Notes under the pieces: generated by a model
Seen by the model: the letters and a program-made list of their open reading frames with translations, nothing else
The model's database searches: none
What the model was told of the DNA's origin: nothing
In this document: one piece after another, positions 45,932 through 55,841 of the stretch
Position numbering within the stretch: position 1 is the first letter of the stretch
How the letters are laid out: each line of letters starts with the position of its first letter
Made by a program: the position numbers and the translations under genes
NCBI RefSeq assembly: GCF_000615285.1
Contig: NZ_BALU01000008.1
Span: 1-64,000, forward strand
DNA: 64,000 nucleotides
Direction: 5' to 3'
From: Lactobacillus kitasatonis DSM 16761 = JCM 1039
GTDB taxonomy: Bacteria; Bacillota; Bacilli; Lactobacillales; Lactobacillaceae

Positions 45932-47488
45932 ATGAAATTAGTATTTTTGCATTCAAGTGATACGCATGGCTTCTTATTGCCAACCGATTATCATAATAAA
46001 ACCGACTATGATGCACCAGTCAGCTTAAGCCGAGTAAGTTCTGTAATTAAGTCAGAAAAGGGAAAATACGGTGCAGATCACGTTGTAGTAACAGACGCTG
46101 GTGATTGCCTGCAAGGTTCTCCGCTTGCTTCTTACACCCACTCAACTGGTGATTACAATGATTTGTTAAAATTTACAGAAACCTATAATGCAGTGGGCTA
46201 TGATGCACGTTGCCTTGGTAATCATGACTTTAATTTTGGTTTAGATTATTTAAGCTACTATGTAGATCAAAATAAAGCTCCAATAATTAATGATAATATT
46301 TTAGACGCTGAAACCAATGTGCCATTCTTTGGTAAGGAATATGTCATTATCGAGAAAAATGGACTTAAAATTGGTATTTTAGGTATTACAACACAATATA
46401 TTCCACACTGGGAACCTGCAAAAAACGTTGCTGGTTTAAAGTTTGCTTCCGCATATGAAAAGATTAAGCATTATGCTAAGATTTTACGTCCTCAAGTAGA
46501 TGTTTTGGCAGTGATGTATCATGGTGGCTTTGAAAGTGATCCAGTTACTGGTAAGGCAACTGAACCTCACCGTGGTGAAGACGAAGGCTACAAGATTTTA
46601 ACTGAAATTCCAGAAGTAGATGTCTTCTTAACTGGTCACCAACATCGTCGTTTAAACGTAGTTACTAAAGATACAGCAATTGTTCAACCAGGCTATCGCG
46701 GTGAAGCTGTTGCCGAAGTTATTTTGGATATTGATGATCAAACCAAGAAGATCACTAATATGACTACTAAGCTGATTGACACCAAGGATTATGATCCTGA
46801 TCCAGCCGTAGTAGAAAAAGTTGCTGATTTGGATAAAAGAACACAAGAATGGCTTGATCAACCAATTGCTCACTTGAATAAGCCTGCTCGCATTGAAAAT
46901 GCAATGAAGGGCAGAATCGAAAGCGCACCATTCATTAACTTGATCCAACAGATGCAATTATGGTTTACCAAAGCAGATGTTTCAGCTACTGCTGTAATGA
47001 GTGAAACTGCTAAAGGTTTTGATAAGACGGTTACGATGAGAGATATTCTGCTCAACTATCCATATGCTAACCAATTATGCAGAGTGAAATTAACTGGTAA
47101 AGAGTTGCGTCACATTATTGAACACAGTGCTGGATTCTTGAAGAAGGATAAAGATGGCAAGATTACCTTTATTGATCGTTGGATCAAACCTAAGCCAATG
47201 CTTTACCACTTTGATGTCTTTTATCCTGTAGAATACGAAGCAGATTTATCTAAACCAGAAGGTCAACGATTAACTAAATTGACCTTGCATGGCAAGCCAA
47301 TTGAAGATGATAAGATTTATCACTTGGCAGTAAATAACTACCGTGCAATGGGTGGCGGATTCTATCCTGAATACAGCATGGATAAGATTGAAACAACACT
47401 TGATAAAGATTATGTGCAAATGTTTAGTGAATATCTAACCCATGGTGATGTTCAAGTAGATACTAAGAAGAATTACAAGTTCTATTAG
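45932..47488 (+). CDS. Bifunctional metallophosphatase/5'-nucleotidase (YunD-like)
   Basis: A 518-residue protein with an N-terminal calcineurin-like metallophosphatase domain: metal motifs HSSDTHG (residues 6-12), DAGDCLQGS, GNHDFNFG and GHQHR. It continues with a 5'-nucleotidase C-terminal domain carrying NYRAMGGGFYPEY near the end. No signal peptide is present, unlike secreted 5'-nucleotidases, so it probably acts in the cytoplasm on nucleotides or UDP-sugars. It starts 60 bases after rpmF past the terminator, with GGATTTTG before the ATG. Confidence 0.88.
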   Translation: MKLVFLHSSDTHGFLLPTDYHNKTDYDAPVSLSRVSSVIKSEKGKYGADHVVVTDAGDCLQGSPLASYTHSTGDYNDLLKFTETYNAVGYDARCLGNHDFNFGLDYLSYYVDQNKAPIINDNILDAETNVPFFGKEYVIIEKNGLKIGILGITTQYIPHWEPAKNVAGLKFASAYEKIKHYAKILRPQVDVLAVMYHGGFESDPVTGKATEPHRGEDEGYKILTEIPEVDVFLTGHQHRRLNVVTKDTAIVQPGYRGEAVAEVILDIDDQTKKITNMTTKLIDTKDYDPDPAVVEKVADLDKRTQEWLDQPIAHLNKPARIENAMKGRIESAPFINLIQQMQLWFTKADVSATAVMSETAKGFDKTVTMRDILLNYPYANQLCRVKLTGKELRHIIEHSAGFLKKDKDGKITFIDRWIKPKPMLYHFDVFYPVEYEADLSKPEGQRLTKLTLHGKPIEDDKIYHLAVNNYRAMGGGFYPEYSMDKIETTLDKDYVQMFSEYLTHGDVQVDTKKNYKFY

Positions 47489-47494
47489 AAAGCA

Positions 47495-47536
47495 AAAAAA
47501 TACACGTGAGATATATAATTCTCACGTGTATTTTTT
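47495..47536. terminator. Strong bidirectional terminator
   Basis: Perfect 16-bp stem AAAAAATACACGTGAG/CTCACGTGTATTTTTT with a ten-base loop, lying between the converging nucleotidase and YjzD genes. Confidence 0.9.
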
Positions 47537-47548
47537 ATGATTAATAAA

Positions 47549-47767
47549 TTACTTTAACTTGCTGTACTTACTATTATCCTTGTGTGAGTGAGCAGTAATG
47601 GTTGCAATAATTGCTGAGAAAAGAATACCAAAGATTACGCCAACGATGACACAATTTCTCATGTCGGTTGCGTTAAATGAAGCACTTTGGGTTAAAGGAC
47701 CAGCAATAAAGCCTACAACAAACATGTAGATTACGCTCCATACGATTGTAACGATATATCGACCCAT
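47549..47767 (-). CDS. YjzD-like (DUF2929) small membrane protein
   Basis: A 72-residue protein with two hydrophobic helices (about residues 3-22 and 40-62) and a polar tail. The opening GRYIVTIVWSVIYMFVVGFI fits the DUF2929/YjzD family, which in lactobacilli commonly lies next to dnaE. The start at 47767 follows AAGGAATCAAT; the longer in-frame start at 47800 is unlikely. It is divergent from dnaE with a ~115-base intergenic region. Function unknown. Confidence 0.7.
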   Translation of the reverse strand: MGRYIVTIVWSVIYMFVVGFIAGPLTQSASFNATDMRNCVIVGVIFGILFSAIIATITAHSHKDNSKYSKLK

Positions 47768-47881
47768 ATTGATTCCTTCTTTCGTGTAGAATTTTATCAA
47801 AAACAGAGGCTAATTTCAAACTCGATTAACGCAATTTGGTATACTAAATTTAATGAAAATAAGGCGAAAGGTGGTTAACTT

Positions 47882-50800
47882 ATGCAAATAGCTGCACTGC
47901 AAAATCTGAGTTCATTTACATTGCTGGACAGTCCTACAAAAGTTGCAGATTTGATTAAGACAGCAAAAGAAAAAGGCTATAATGCCGTAGGTTTAGCGGA
48001 TATCAATGTAACTTATGGTTTGGTCAACTTTTATGAAATAGCCAAAAAGGAAGGCATCAAGCCACTTTTAGGGATGCAGATTCGCTTAAATGGATTAATT
48101 GATAGCACGCAAAAATATAATTTGCTGGTTTTCGCAAAAACAAACGAGGGCTACCATAATTTGTTGCGGCTTTCTAGTGCAATTAATTTATTAACTGAGA
48201 ATGGGCAAAATGATAAGATTTTAACCTTAAAAGAGTTAACTAAATATTTAAATGATTTATTGGTTATTATTCCCGCAAATACTAGAAGCGAATTAGTATA
48301 TCTTTTTGAAACCAATCAACAGCTGGGCAGCGATTATTTGCGTGATTTGAAAAAGATCGTTCCTGATTTCTATATTGGTGTTTATGCAGCGCAGAATGCT
48401 CAAGACTACATTGATTATGTTCGCTCTTTAAGTAAGCAGTTTAGTTTGCCATTAGTTGCCATAGAAGATTGTGAATATTTAAAACCACGTGATCAATTTT
48501 TACAAAAGACTTTGCGTGCTATTCGTTCAGGTCAAAAGATGCAGGATACCGTGCCACTTGCTAAGCAGGATGGTTCACACTACATGGTTGATGCAGAGCA
48601 GATGCTTGAAAGATACCATCGTTTTGATTTAGATGATGCAGTCAATAATACTGCCGAGATTGCACAAAAATGCAATGCAGAAGTGATTTTTCAAAAACCA
48701 GTTTTGCCTAAATATCATCAAGACAAATTTCCTACCTCTGAAGAATATCTTCATTATCTAGCTCAAACTGGCTTGCAAGTTAGATTTGGACAGGCAAAGA
48801 TTCCAGCAGAATATCAAAAGCAGCTTAATTATGAGTTGCGTGTTATTAATCAAATGGGCTTTGATGATTATTTCTTGATCGTGTGGGATGTCATCAATTA
48901 TTGCCACCGCGTGAAAATTACTACTGGTCCCGGAAGAGGGTCAGCCTGTGGTTCGCTGGTTTCTTATTCATTAAGAATTACTGAAGTAGATCCATTAAAG
49001 TATCACTTGCTATTTGAACGTTTCTTAAACCCCGCTAGACATGAAATGCCTGATATTGACTTGGATATTCCTGATATTCATAGGGATGCAGTTATTAAGT
49101 ACATGTATCAAAAATACGGCATGGATCATGCAGCACAAATCCTTACTTTTGGTACTTTGGCTGCTAAGCAGGCATTGCGCGATGTAGGTCGCGTTTTTGG
49201 CTTAACTATGGTTGAAGTTAATAAGTGGGCACGTGCTATTCCATATTCCAAAGGTAAAATGACCTTAAAGCAAGCTTATGAGGAATCACGCGAGTTGCGT
49301 TTGCTAGTTGATGCGACCTCAGAAAACAAGTTGCTCTTTAGAACAGCGATGGCACTAGAAGGTTTGCCACGGCATTATTCAATTCACGCAGCCGGATTAG
49401 TAATTAGTGATGACTCAATTGCTGGAATTTCAGGCTTGCAAGCAGGGCCATTAGGCATTCCAGTTACTCAGCAAACTAAGAGGTATGTTGAATCGTTAGG
49501 TCTTTTGAAGATCGATTTTTTGGGTTTGCGTAACCTAACTGTTTTGGGTAATATTTTAGATTTAGTACGCAGCCAAGGTGTGAAGATTGATCCTAATAAA
49601 ATACCACTAAATGATGCTAAAACATTGGAATTGTTCCAAAAGGGTAAAACTGATGCGATTTTCCAATTTGAATCTGAAGGAATTCGGCGTGTTTTGCGTC
49701 AGCTCCATCCCGATAACTTTGAAGATCTTGTAGCGGTAAATGCTTTGTATCGTCCAGGTCCAATGCAAAACATTGATACATTCGTAGCAAGAAAGAATGG
49801 AAAAGAGCCAGTTCGCTATCCTGACCCGAGTTTAAAGCAGATTCTGCAGCCTACTTATGGAATTTTGGTTTACCAGGAACAAGTTATGCAAACCGCACAA
49901 ATCTTGGCTGGCTTTTCACTTGGAGAAGCCGACATTTTGCGTCGAGCAATGTCCAAGAAAAAGCAAGATGTAATTGAGCAAGAAAAAAGCAAGTTTATTA
50001 CTGGTGTAGTTAAAACTGGACACGCTAAAGAAGTAGGAGAGCGTGTTTACCACTATATCGAGCAATTTGCTAACTATGGTTTTAACAGATCGCACGCGGT
50101 AGCTTATACCAAGATTGCATTTTGGCTAGCTTATCTTAAAGTACATTATCCAGCAGCCTTTTATACGGCCATGTTGAATTCATCTACTTCAGCTAAAGCA
50201 CAGCAGTATGTAATGCAGGCCCAAGAAGCTAATATTCGTGTGTTAACGCCTGATATCAATCACAGTCAGTTGGAATACACGTTGCAAAATAATAATATTT
50301 TGGTTGGGTTAAAAGCTATTAAAGGTTTGCGAGTAGATTTTGCTAAAGAAATTGCGGCTAACACTAAGCCGTATAAATCATTAAGTGATTTTTTACGCAG
50401 AATTGATGCAAAGTTTTTACAAATTGATGCTATTGAAGCTCTAATTATGGCAGGTGCTTTTGATCAAGTTGAAGATAATAGAAAGGAATTGTTAGCAAAC
50501 TGCAAGGATATAATTGCGAATGTTCAGTTGACTGGACAGAATATCTCATTGTCTGAGATTTTGGGGGATGCACCGCTAAAACCAGCTGAAAAGCCAACCA
50601 ATGCTGAAAAAGCTGAAATGGAAGAAAAGGTTCTAGGCTTTGCAACAACGACCACGCCACTAGTTGCAGTCCAGAAGTATGCTCAAAAATTCAATGCTTT
50701 GCCTTTAAATCAGTTCCAGATCAATGAATCAGGGATTGGCGTAGGTAAATTAATGAGCCTTAAAAGGATTCGTACTAAGAATGATAAGACTATGGCTTTT

Positions 50801-50989
50801 GCTAGCTTTGCAGATTCTTCAAGTCAACAAGAGGTCATTATTTTTCCTAATGCTTATGAAAAGTTTAACGATGTTTTGAAAATTGGCGATATATATTTGC
50901 TTGGTCTGCGTACCCAAGGCGATCGCTATGATCAAAATAAAATGCAATATTTGTTAACTAATTTAAGAAAAGTCAATTTCAAAGATTAA
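47882..50989 (+). CDS. dnaE: DNA polymerase III subunit alpha DnaE
   Basis: Replicative polymerase that in Firmicutes extends primers on the lagging strand beside PolC. The 1035-residue protein has a PHP domain (residues 1-200, partly degenerate as is usual), the C-family polymerase core with GPGRGSACGSLVSYSL and the catalytic aspartates in PDIDLDIPDIHRD, the fingers (FQFESEGIRRVLR; YGILVYQEQVMQ) and a C-terminal OB-fold. AAAGGTGG precedes the ATG. It is intact despite its length. An ~165-base spacer with a promoter separates it from pfkA. Confidence 0.94.
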   Translation: MQIAALQNLSSFTLLDSPTKVADLIKTAKEKGYNAVGLADINVTYGLVNFYEIAKKEGIKPLLGMQIRLNGLIDSTQKYNLLVFAKTNEGYHNLLRLSSAINLLTENGQNDKILTLKELTKYLNDLLVIIPANTRSELVYLFETNQQLGSDYLRDLKKIVPDFYIGVYAAQNAQDYIDYVRSLSKQFSLPLVAIEDCEYLKPRDQFLQKTLRAIRSGQKMQDTVPLAKQDGSHYMVDAEQMLERYHRFDLDDAVNNTAEIAQKCNAEVIFQKPVLPKYHQDKFPTSEEYLHYLAQTGLQVRFGQAKIPAEYQKQLNYELRVINQMGFDDYFLIVWDVINYCHRVKITTGPGRGSACGSLVSYSLRITEVDPLKYHLLFERFLNPARHEMPDIDLDIPDIHRDAVIKYMYQKYGMDHAAQILTFGTLAAKQALRDVGRVFGLTMVEVNKWARAIPYSKGKMTLKQAYEESRELRLLVDATSENKLLFRTAMALEGLPRHYSIHAAGLVISDDSIAGISGLQAGPLGIPVTQQTKRYVESLGLLKIDFLGLRNLTVLGNILDLVRSQGVKIDPNKIPLNDAKTLELFQKGKTDAIFQFESEGIRRVLRQLHPDNFEDLVAVNALYRPGPMQNIDTFVARKNGKEPVRYPDPSLKQILQPTYGILVYQEQVMQTAQILAGFSLGEADILRRAMSKKKQDVIEQEKSKFITGVVKTGHAKEVGERVYHYIEQFANYGFNRSHAVAYTKIAFWLAYLKVHYPAAFYTAMLNSSTSAKAQQYVMQAQEANIRVLTPDINHSQLEYTLQNNNILVGLKAIKGLRVDFAKEIAANTKPYKSLSDFLRRIDAKFLQIDAIEALIMAGAFDQVEDNRKELLANCKDIIANVQLTGQNISLSEILGDAPLKPAEKPTNAEKAEMEEKVLGFATTTTPLVAVQKYAQKFNALPLNQFQINESGIGVGKLMSLKRIRTKNDKTMAFASFADSSSQQEVIIFPNAYEKFNDVLKIGDIYLLGLRTQGDRYDQNKMQYLLTNLRKVNFKD

Positions 50990-51110
50990 TTGTTATCGAA
51001 AGATGAACAATTACTGCGAATGTAAGTGCTAACAATCTGCTATATAAAAATAAAGCCCAATTTAGCGTAATTTTTATGAGCTTTTTAGTTCAAAAAATGT
51101 TAATATTTAC

Positions 51111-51139
51111 TTGATGTGAGAAATTACACAAAATAATCA
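51111..51139 (+). promoter_or_regulatory. Candidate promoter of pfkA-pyk
   Basis: TTGATG (51111-51116), 17-base spacer, TAATCA (51134-51139). The -10 is a weak match, and it lies only 15 bases before the pfkA ATG, so a start further upstream is also possible. Confidence 0.35.
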
Positions 51140-51154
51140 TGATGAGGTGAATTC

Positions 51155-52117
51155 ATGAAACGGATTGGTATTTTAACTAGTGGTGGAGACGCCCCTGGTA
51201 TGAATGCAGCAATTAGAGCTGTGACAAAGACTGCCATTCATCATGGCCTTGAAGTCTTTGGAATTCGTTACGGTTTCGCTGGTTTGGTTGCAGGTGACTT
51301 TGTTCCGCTAACTACGGAAAATGTTGACCACAAGATTAATGAAGGCGGTACATTCTTGTACAGTGCTCGTTATCCTGAATTTGCACAAGAAGAAGTGCAA
51401 CAAAAGGGTGTAGAGCAATTGAAGAAGCACGGTATTGATGCAGTTATCGTTATTGGCGGTGACGGATCATACCACGGTGCTTTGGCCTTAACTCGCCACG
51501 GCGTAAACTCAGTTGGTTTGCCAGGAACTATCGACAACGATATTCCTTACACTGACTACACGATTGGCTTTGATTCTGCTTGTCGTACTGCTATGGACGC
51601 AATTGATAAGATTCGTGACACTGCAAGTAGTCACCACAGAGTATTCATTGTTAACGTAATGGGTCGTGAATGTGGTGATATTGCTATGCGTGTCGGTGTT
51701 GCAAGCGGCGCAGATGCTATTGTAATTCCTGAACGTCCTTATGACATTAAGGAAATTGCAGAAACTCTTAAACGCGGATTTGCAGATGGCAAAGATCATG
51801 GTATCATTGTCTTAGCAGAAGGTGTCATGTCTGCCGATAAATTTAAGGATGAATTACTTAAATACGGTGATTTTGATGCTCGTGCTAATGTCCTTGCACA
51901 TATGCAACGTGGTGGCTCACCTACTGTCACAGATAGAGTAAATGCTACTAAGATGGGTAACTATGCTGTTAAGTTGCTTCTTGATGGGAAGGGCGGTTTA
52001 GCTGTCGGCATCGAGAATAGCAAACTTGAAACCCACGACATTCTTGATTTGTTTGATGGTAAACACCAAGGCGATTATGCGCTTATGGATGTAAATGAAG
52101 AAATGACTAAATATTAA
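51155..52117 (+). CDS. pfkA: 6-phosphofructokinase
   Basis: ATP-dependent kinase committing sugar to glycolysis. The 320-residue protein shows [20 protein letters not shown] at the start, ATP/Mg-binding GGDGSY (about residue 102), catalytic [19 protein letters not shown], and [10 protein letters not shown]. Length and motifs are those of the homotetrameric bacterial enzyme. GATGAGGTGA precedes the ATG. Pyruvate kinase follows in the classic pfkA-pyk operon of lactic acid bacteria, often CcpA-controlled; I found no clear cre site. Confidence 0.96.
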   Translation: MKRIGILTSGGDAPGMNAAIRAVTKTAIHHGLEVFGIRYGFAGLVAGDFVPLTTENVDHKINEGGTFLYSARYPEFAQEEVQQKGVEQLKKHGIDAVIVIGGDGSYHGALALTRHGVNSVGLPGTIDNDIPYTDYTIGFDSACRTAMDAIDKIRDTASSHHRVFIVNVMGRECGDIAMRVGVASGADAIVIPERPYDIKEIAETLKRGFADGKDHGIIVLAEGVMSADKFKDELLKYGDFDARANVLAHMQRGGSPTVTDRVNATKMGNYAVKLLLDGKGGLAVGIENSKLETHDILDLFDGKHQGDYALMDVNEEMTKY

Positions 52118-52150
52118 TTTAGTTGATTTTTGGAGAGGATTTTTTTAATA

Positions 52151-53920
52151 ATGAAGAAAACTAAGATTGTTAGTACTTTAGGACCAGCTTCAAATGATAT
52201 TGAAACTATTACCGCTTTAGCAAAAGCTGGTGCAAACGTATTCCGTTTCAACTTCTCACACGGTGATCACCCAGAACACCTTGCTCGTATGAAGATGGTT
52301 CGTCAAGTGGAAAAGGATACTGGTTTACTTCTTGGTATCGACCTTGACACTAAGGGTGCTGAAATCAGAACCACTGAACAAGAAGGTGGCAAGTTTACTA
52401 TTAACACCGGTGACATGATCCGTGTATCAATGGATGCTACTAAGAAGGGTAACAAGGACATGATCCACGTTACCTACGATGGTTTGTACGATGATACTCA
52501 CGTTGGTGGTCACGTATTAATCGATGACGGTTTGGTTGACCTTTTGATCAAGGAAAAGGACGACTCAAAGAGAGAATTAGTTTGTGAAGCTCAAAACACT
52601 GGTGTTATTGGTTCAAAGAAGGGTGTTAACGCTCCTGGCGTTGAAATCCGCCTCCCAGGTATCACTGAAAAGGATACTGACGACATCAAGTTCGGTTTGA
52701 AGTTCGGTATTAACTTCATTACTGCTTCATTTGCACGTAAAGCTCAAGATATCTTAGACATCCGTAAGCTTTGTGAAGAAGCAGGTGCAGACTACGTTAA
52801 GATCTTCCCTAAGATTGAATCACAAGAAGGTATTGACAACGCTGACGAAATCTTACAAGTATCAGACGGTTTGATGGTTGCTCGTGGTGACATGGGTGTT
52901 GAAATTCCATTCATGGAAGTTCCATTTGTACAAAAGAGCTTAATCCGTAAGGCTAACGCTCTTGGTAAGCCAGTTATCACTGCTACCCAAATGCTTGACT
53001 CAATGCAAGAAAACCCACGTCCAACTCGTGCCGAAGTTTCAGACGTTGCTAACGCTGTTCTTGACGGTACTGACGCAACTATGCTTTCAGGTGAATCAGC
53101 AAACGGTCTTTACCCAGTTAAGGCTGTTAAGGCTATGGCTGAAATTGACGAACGTACTGAAAAGCAAATGCTTAAGCGTAACACTTTAGCACTTCAAAGA
53201 TTCGAAGCTTACAAGGGTTCAAACGTAACTGAAGCTATTGGTGAATCAGTTGTACGTACTGCTCAAGAATTAGGTGTTAAGACTATCATTACTGCAACTA
53301 ACTCAGGTTACACTGCACGTATGATTTCTAAGTACCGTCCAAACGCAGACATCATTGCTTTGACCTTCGATGAAAAGATTCAACACTCATTAGGTATTGT
53401 TTGGGGTGTTCAACCAGTATTGACTGAAAAGCCTAAGTCAACTGATGACATGTTTGAAGTAGCTGCTAAGGTAGCTAAGGAAAAGGGCTTTGTTAAGGAT
53501 GGCGACCTTGTAATCATCGTTGCTGGTGTTCCAGTTGGTGACTCAGGTACTACTAACTTGATGAAGTTACAAATCATCGGTAACAAGCTTGTTAAAGGTT
53601 TAGGTGTTGGTAACGGTTCAGTTATCGGCAAGGCCGTTGTAGCAAACTCAGCAGAAGAAGCTAACAGCAAGGTTAAGGAAGGCGACATTTTAGTTGCTAA
53701 GACTACTGACCCTGACTACAACCCAGCTATCAAGAAGGCTTCAGGTTTAGTTGTTGAAGCTTCAGGTTTAACTTCACACGCTGCAGTTATTGGTTTGTCA
53801 TTAGGTATCCCAGTTATTGTTGGTGCTACTGACGCAGTTGAAAAGATTTCTGATGGCTCAACTATTACTGTTGACGCTCGTCGTGGTGCTATATACCAAG
53901 GCGAAATCTCAAACCTTTAA
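52151..53920 (+). CDS. pyk: Pyruvate kinase
   Basis: Last step of glycolysis: phosphoenolpyruvate plus ADP to pyruvate plus ATP. The 589-residue protein has the barrel with FRFNFSHGDH, catalytic Lys in KIFPKIES, metal Glu/Asp in VARGDMGVEIP and TATQMLDSM. An extra ~110-residue C-terminal PEP-utiliser-like domain (AVVANSAEEANSKV to AAVIGLSLGIPVIVG) is typical of Bacillus/Lactobacillus enzymes. The ATG at 52151 follows GGAGAGG; an in-frame ATG at 52130 lies before that site. Codon use is strongly biased, as expected for high expression. Confidence 0.96.
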   Translation: MKKTKIVSTLGPASNDIETITALAKAGANVFRFNFSHGDHPEHLARMKMVRQVEKDTGLLLGIDLDTKGAEIRTTEQEGGKFTINTGDMIRVSMDATKKGNKDMIHVTYDGLYDDTHVGGHVLIDDGLVDLLIKEKDDSKRELVCEAQNTGVIGSKKGVNAPGVEIRLPGITEKDTDDIKFGLKFGINFITASFARKAQDILDIRKLCEEAGADYVKIFPKIESQEGIDNADEILQVSDGLMVARGDMGVEIPFMEVPFVQKSLIRKANALGKPVITATQMLDSMQENPRPTRAEVSDVANAVLDGTDATMLSGESANGLYPVKAVKAMAEIDERTEKQMLKRNTLALQRFEAYKGSNVTEAIGESVVRTAQELGVKTIITATNSGYTARMISKYRPNADIIALTFDEKIQHSLGIVWGVQPVLTEKPKSTDDMFEVAAKVAKEKGFVKDGDLVIIVAGVPVGDSGTTNLMKLQIIGNKLVKGLGVGNGSVIGKAVVANSAEEANSKVKEGDILVAKTTDPDYNPAIKKASGLVVEASGLTSHAAVIGLSLGIPVIVGATDAVEKISDGSTITVDARRGAIYQGEISNL

Positions 53921-53956
53921 TTTAAAGATATAAAAAATAAAGATTAGCTAATCAAA

Positions 53957-53990
53957 AAATAGTCAGCTTTCGAGCTGGCTATTTTATTTT
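53957..53990 (+). terminator. Terminator of pfkA-pyk
   Basis: Stem AAATAGTCAGCT/AGCTGGCTATTT with the stable loop TTCG, then T-rich sequence. Confidence 0.88.
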
Positions 53991-54046
53991 GTCCAAATTT
54001 CTCTTATACTTATATATAAGAATATGTAAAGTAGGAGACGCTAAAT

Positions 54047-54937
54047 ATGCTTGGAACTGTTGAAAAAGGAAAAATCATTGATGAAAACGAGAATGCTTAT
54101 TATGTTCAAATTGATGGGATAACTTATGAACTTAAAAAGCATGAAATCACTCAAGACGATATTCCAAAAGTGGGTGATGAAATTGAAGGCTTTATTTATG
54201 ATAATAAGCACCATGATCGTGAAATGACTCAATTTTTACCATTTGCTCAACCAGATCAATATGGCTGGGGTAAGGTTACTGAAGTTAGACCTGGCCTAGG
54301 CGTATTCGTTGATGTTGGCCTCCCAGATAAAGATGTAGTATTATCAATGGATGATTTGCCACGTGAAAAAGAAAGATGGCCACGTCGTGATGATCGTTTA
54401 TTGGTTAGACTAGAAACAGACTACAAGGATCGAATTTGGGCAAAATTAGCTGATGAAAATATTTTTGAGCAACTAGCAGCTAACTTTCCAAATAATATGA
54501 ATAACCAAAATGTTTTTGCTACTGTTTACTCTAGTCGTGAAATTGGTGCTTTTGTTTTAACTGATGACTATTACTTAGGCTTTGTTCATGCTTCTCAAAT
54601 GCCACGTCCAATGCGTTTAGGTGAACAATTTAAAGGTCGTGTAATTGGTGTTAGTCAATATGGTCGTTTGAATTTAAGTGCTTTACCTCGTGCATTCGAA
54701 GAAATCGATGACGACGCTCAAATGATTTTGATGAGTTTGCGTAGACGTGAAACCAGGACTTTACCTTTCTACGACAAAACTGATGCTCAAGAGATTAAGT
54801 CTTACTTCGGTATTTCTAAATCTGCGTTTAAGCGTGCAGTAGGTCACTTGCTTAAGGCTGGTTTAATCGAAGAAGATAAAGATGCAGGAACAATAACTCT
54901 GATTAAGGATCCAGATGAGGACATCGATGGCGAATAA
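54047..54937 (+). CDS. cvfB: CvfB-like S1 RNA-binding protein (YitL)
   Basis: A 296-residue protein with two to three S1/OB-type segments (GWGKVTEVRPGLGVFVDVGL; FKGRVIGVSQYGRLNLSAL) and a C-terminal winged-helix (YFGISKSAFKRAVGHLLKAG), the plan of CvfB/YitL, an RNA-binding regulator linked to virulence gene expression in staphylococci. TAGGAGACGCTAAAT precedes the ATG. Its end overlaps the xerD start by 11 bases, so the two are coupled, and the run continues through rluB. Confidence 0.88.
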   Translation: MLGTVEKGKIIDENENAYYVQIDGITYELKKHEITQDDIPKVGDEIEGFIYDNKHHDREMTQFLPFAQPDQYGWGKVTEVRPGLGVFVDVGLPDKDVVLSMDDLPREKERWPRRDDRLLVRLETDYKDRIWAKLADENIFEQLAANFPNNMNNQNVFATVYSSREIGAFVLTDDYYLGFVHASQMPRPMRLGEQFKGRVIGVSQYGRLNLSALPRAFEEIDDDAQMILMSLRRRETRTLPFYDKTDAQEIKSYFGISKSAFKRAVGHLLKAGLIEEDKDAGTITLIKDPDEDIDGE

Positions 54938-55832
54938 TGAGTTACAAGATCAAATAGATGATTACTTACGTTTTAGTCAAGTTGAGCGTGGTCTAAGTAC
55001 AAATACGATCAGTGCTTATCGTCAAGATCTGGAAGAATATCTTTCTTTTATTAAAAAAGAAGGGATGACTTCATGGCCGACTGAGGCTAGTGATGTTGAC
55101 GCTTTTTTGGCTAGACAGCGTGATTTAAATAAAGCCACTAGTTCGATTAGTAGGCTTATTTCGAGTATGCGCAAGTTTTATCAATGGCTAGCACGACAAA
55201 ATATTCAAAAATTAAATCCAATGCTAGAAATTGATTTACCTAAAAAAGAACAACGCCTTCCAACGGCTTTAAGTCGAGAAGAAGTTAATCATTTGTTGGA
55301 ACAACCAGATGTAGGACAAAAATTAGGCCTGCGTGATCGTGCGATTCTTGAAACTCTTTATGCGACAGGTATGCGGGTAAGCGAATTAATTAATTTAGAA
55401 TTACAAGACATCCATGAAGATCTTGGCCTAATTCGTGTATTAGGAAAGGGATCTAAAGAAAGATTAATTCCAATTAGTCCTGTAGCCCTACACTGGATCG
55501 ATAAATATCAAAAAGAAGTTCGTGATCCATTAATTCTTAAATCCGGGAAAAATGATGAACATCTTTTCTTGAATAATCGTGGAGGAAAGTTAACCAGACA
55601 GGCAATTTGGCAAATGATTAAGAAATATTGTCAAATGGCAGGTATTACAAAAGATGTTACGCCACACACACTGCGTCATACTTTTGCGACGCATTTATTG
55701 GAAAATGGTGCAGATTTAAGAGTTGTGCAAGAAATTCTTGGACACTCTGATATTAGTACTACCCAGATTTATACTAATTTATCGCAAAAACATATTTTAC
55801 AAGTGTATCAAAAGACACATCCACGTCTTTAG
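54927..55832 (+). CDS. xerD: Site-specific tyrosine recombinase XerD
   Basis: Resolves chromosome dimers at dif with XerC/FtsK. The 301-residue protein has an N-terminal SAM-like DNA-binding domain (FSQVERGLSTNTISAYRQDL) and the catalytic set R...K...H-x-x-R...H/W...Y: TGMRVSELINLELQ (Arg), GKGSKERLIP (Lys), HTLRHTFATHLLENG (His, Arg), LGHSDISTTQIYTNLS (His, nucleophile Tyr). The ATG at 54927 follows GATGAGGA; the upstream ATG at 54915 overlaps it. There is no sign of a prophage or integrative element; the context is the conserved chromosomal one. Confidence 0.94.
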   Translation: MANNELQDQIDDYLRFSQVERGLSTNTISAYRQDLEEYLSFIKKEGMTSWPTEASDVDAFLARQRDLNKATSSISRLISSMRKFYQWLARQNIQKLNPMLEIDLPKKEQRLPTALSREEVNHLLEQPDVGQKLGLRDRAILETLYATGMRVSELINLELQDIHEDLGLIRVLGKGSKERLIPISPVALHWIDKYQKEVRDPLILKSGKNDEHLFLNNRGGKLTRQAIWQMIKKYCQMAGITKDVTPHTLRHTFATHLLENGADLRVVQEILGHSDISTTQIYTNLSQKHILQVYQKTHPRL

Positions 55833-55841
55833 GTGAAAGTT

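Noticed and set aside
54927-55832. Tyrosine recombinase as a sign of a prophage or integrative element
   Set aside because: Its neighbours (cvfB, ribT, scpA, scpB, rluB) and motifs are those of chromosomal XerD; no attachment repeats or phage genes are nearby.
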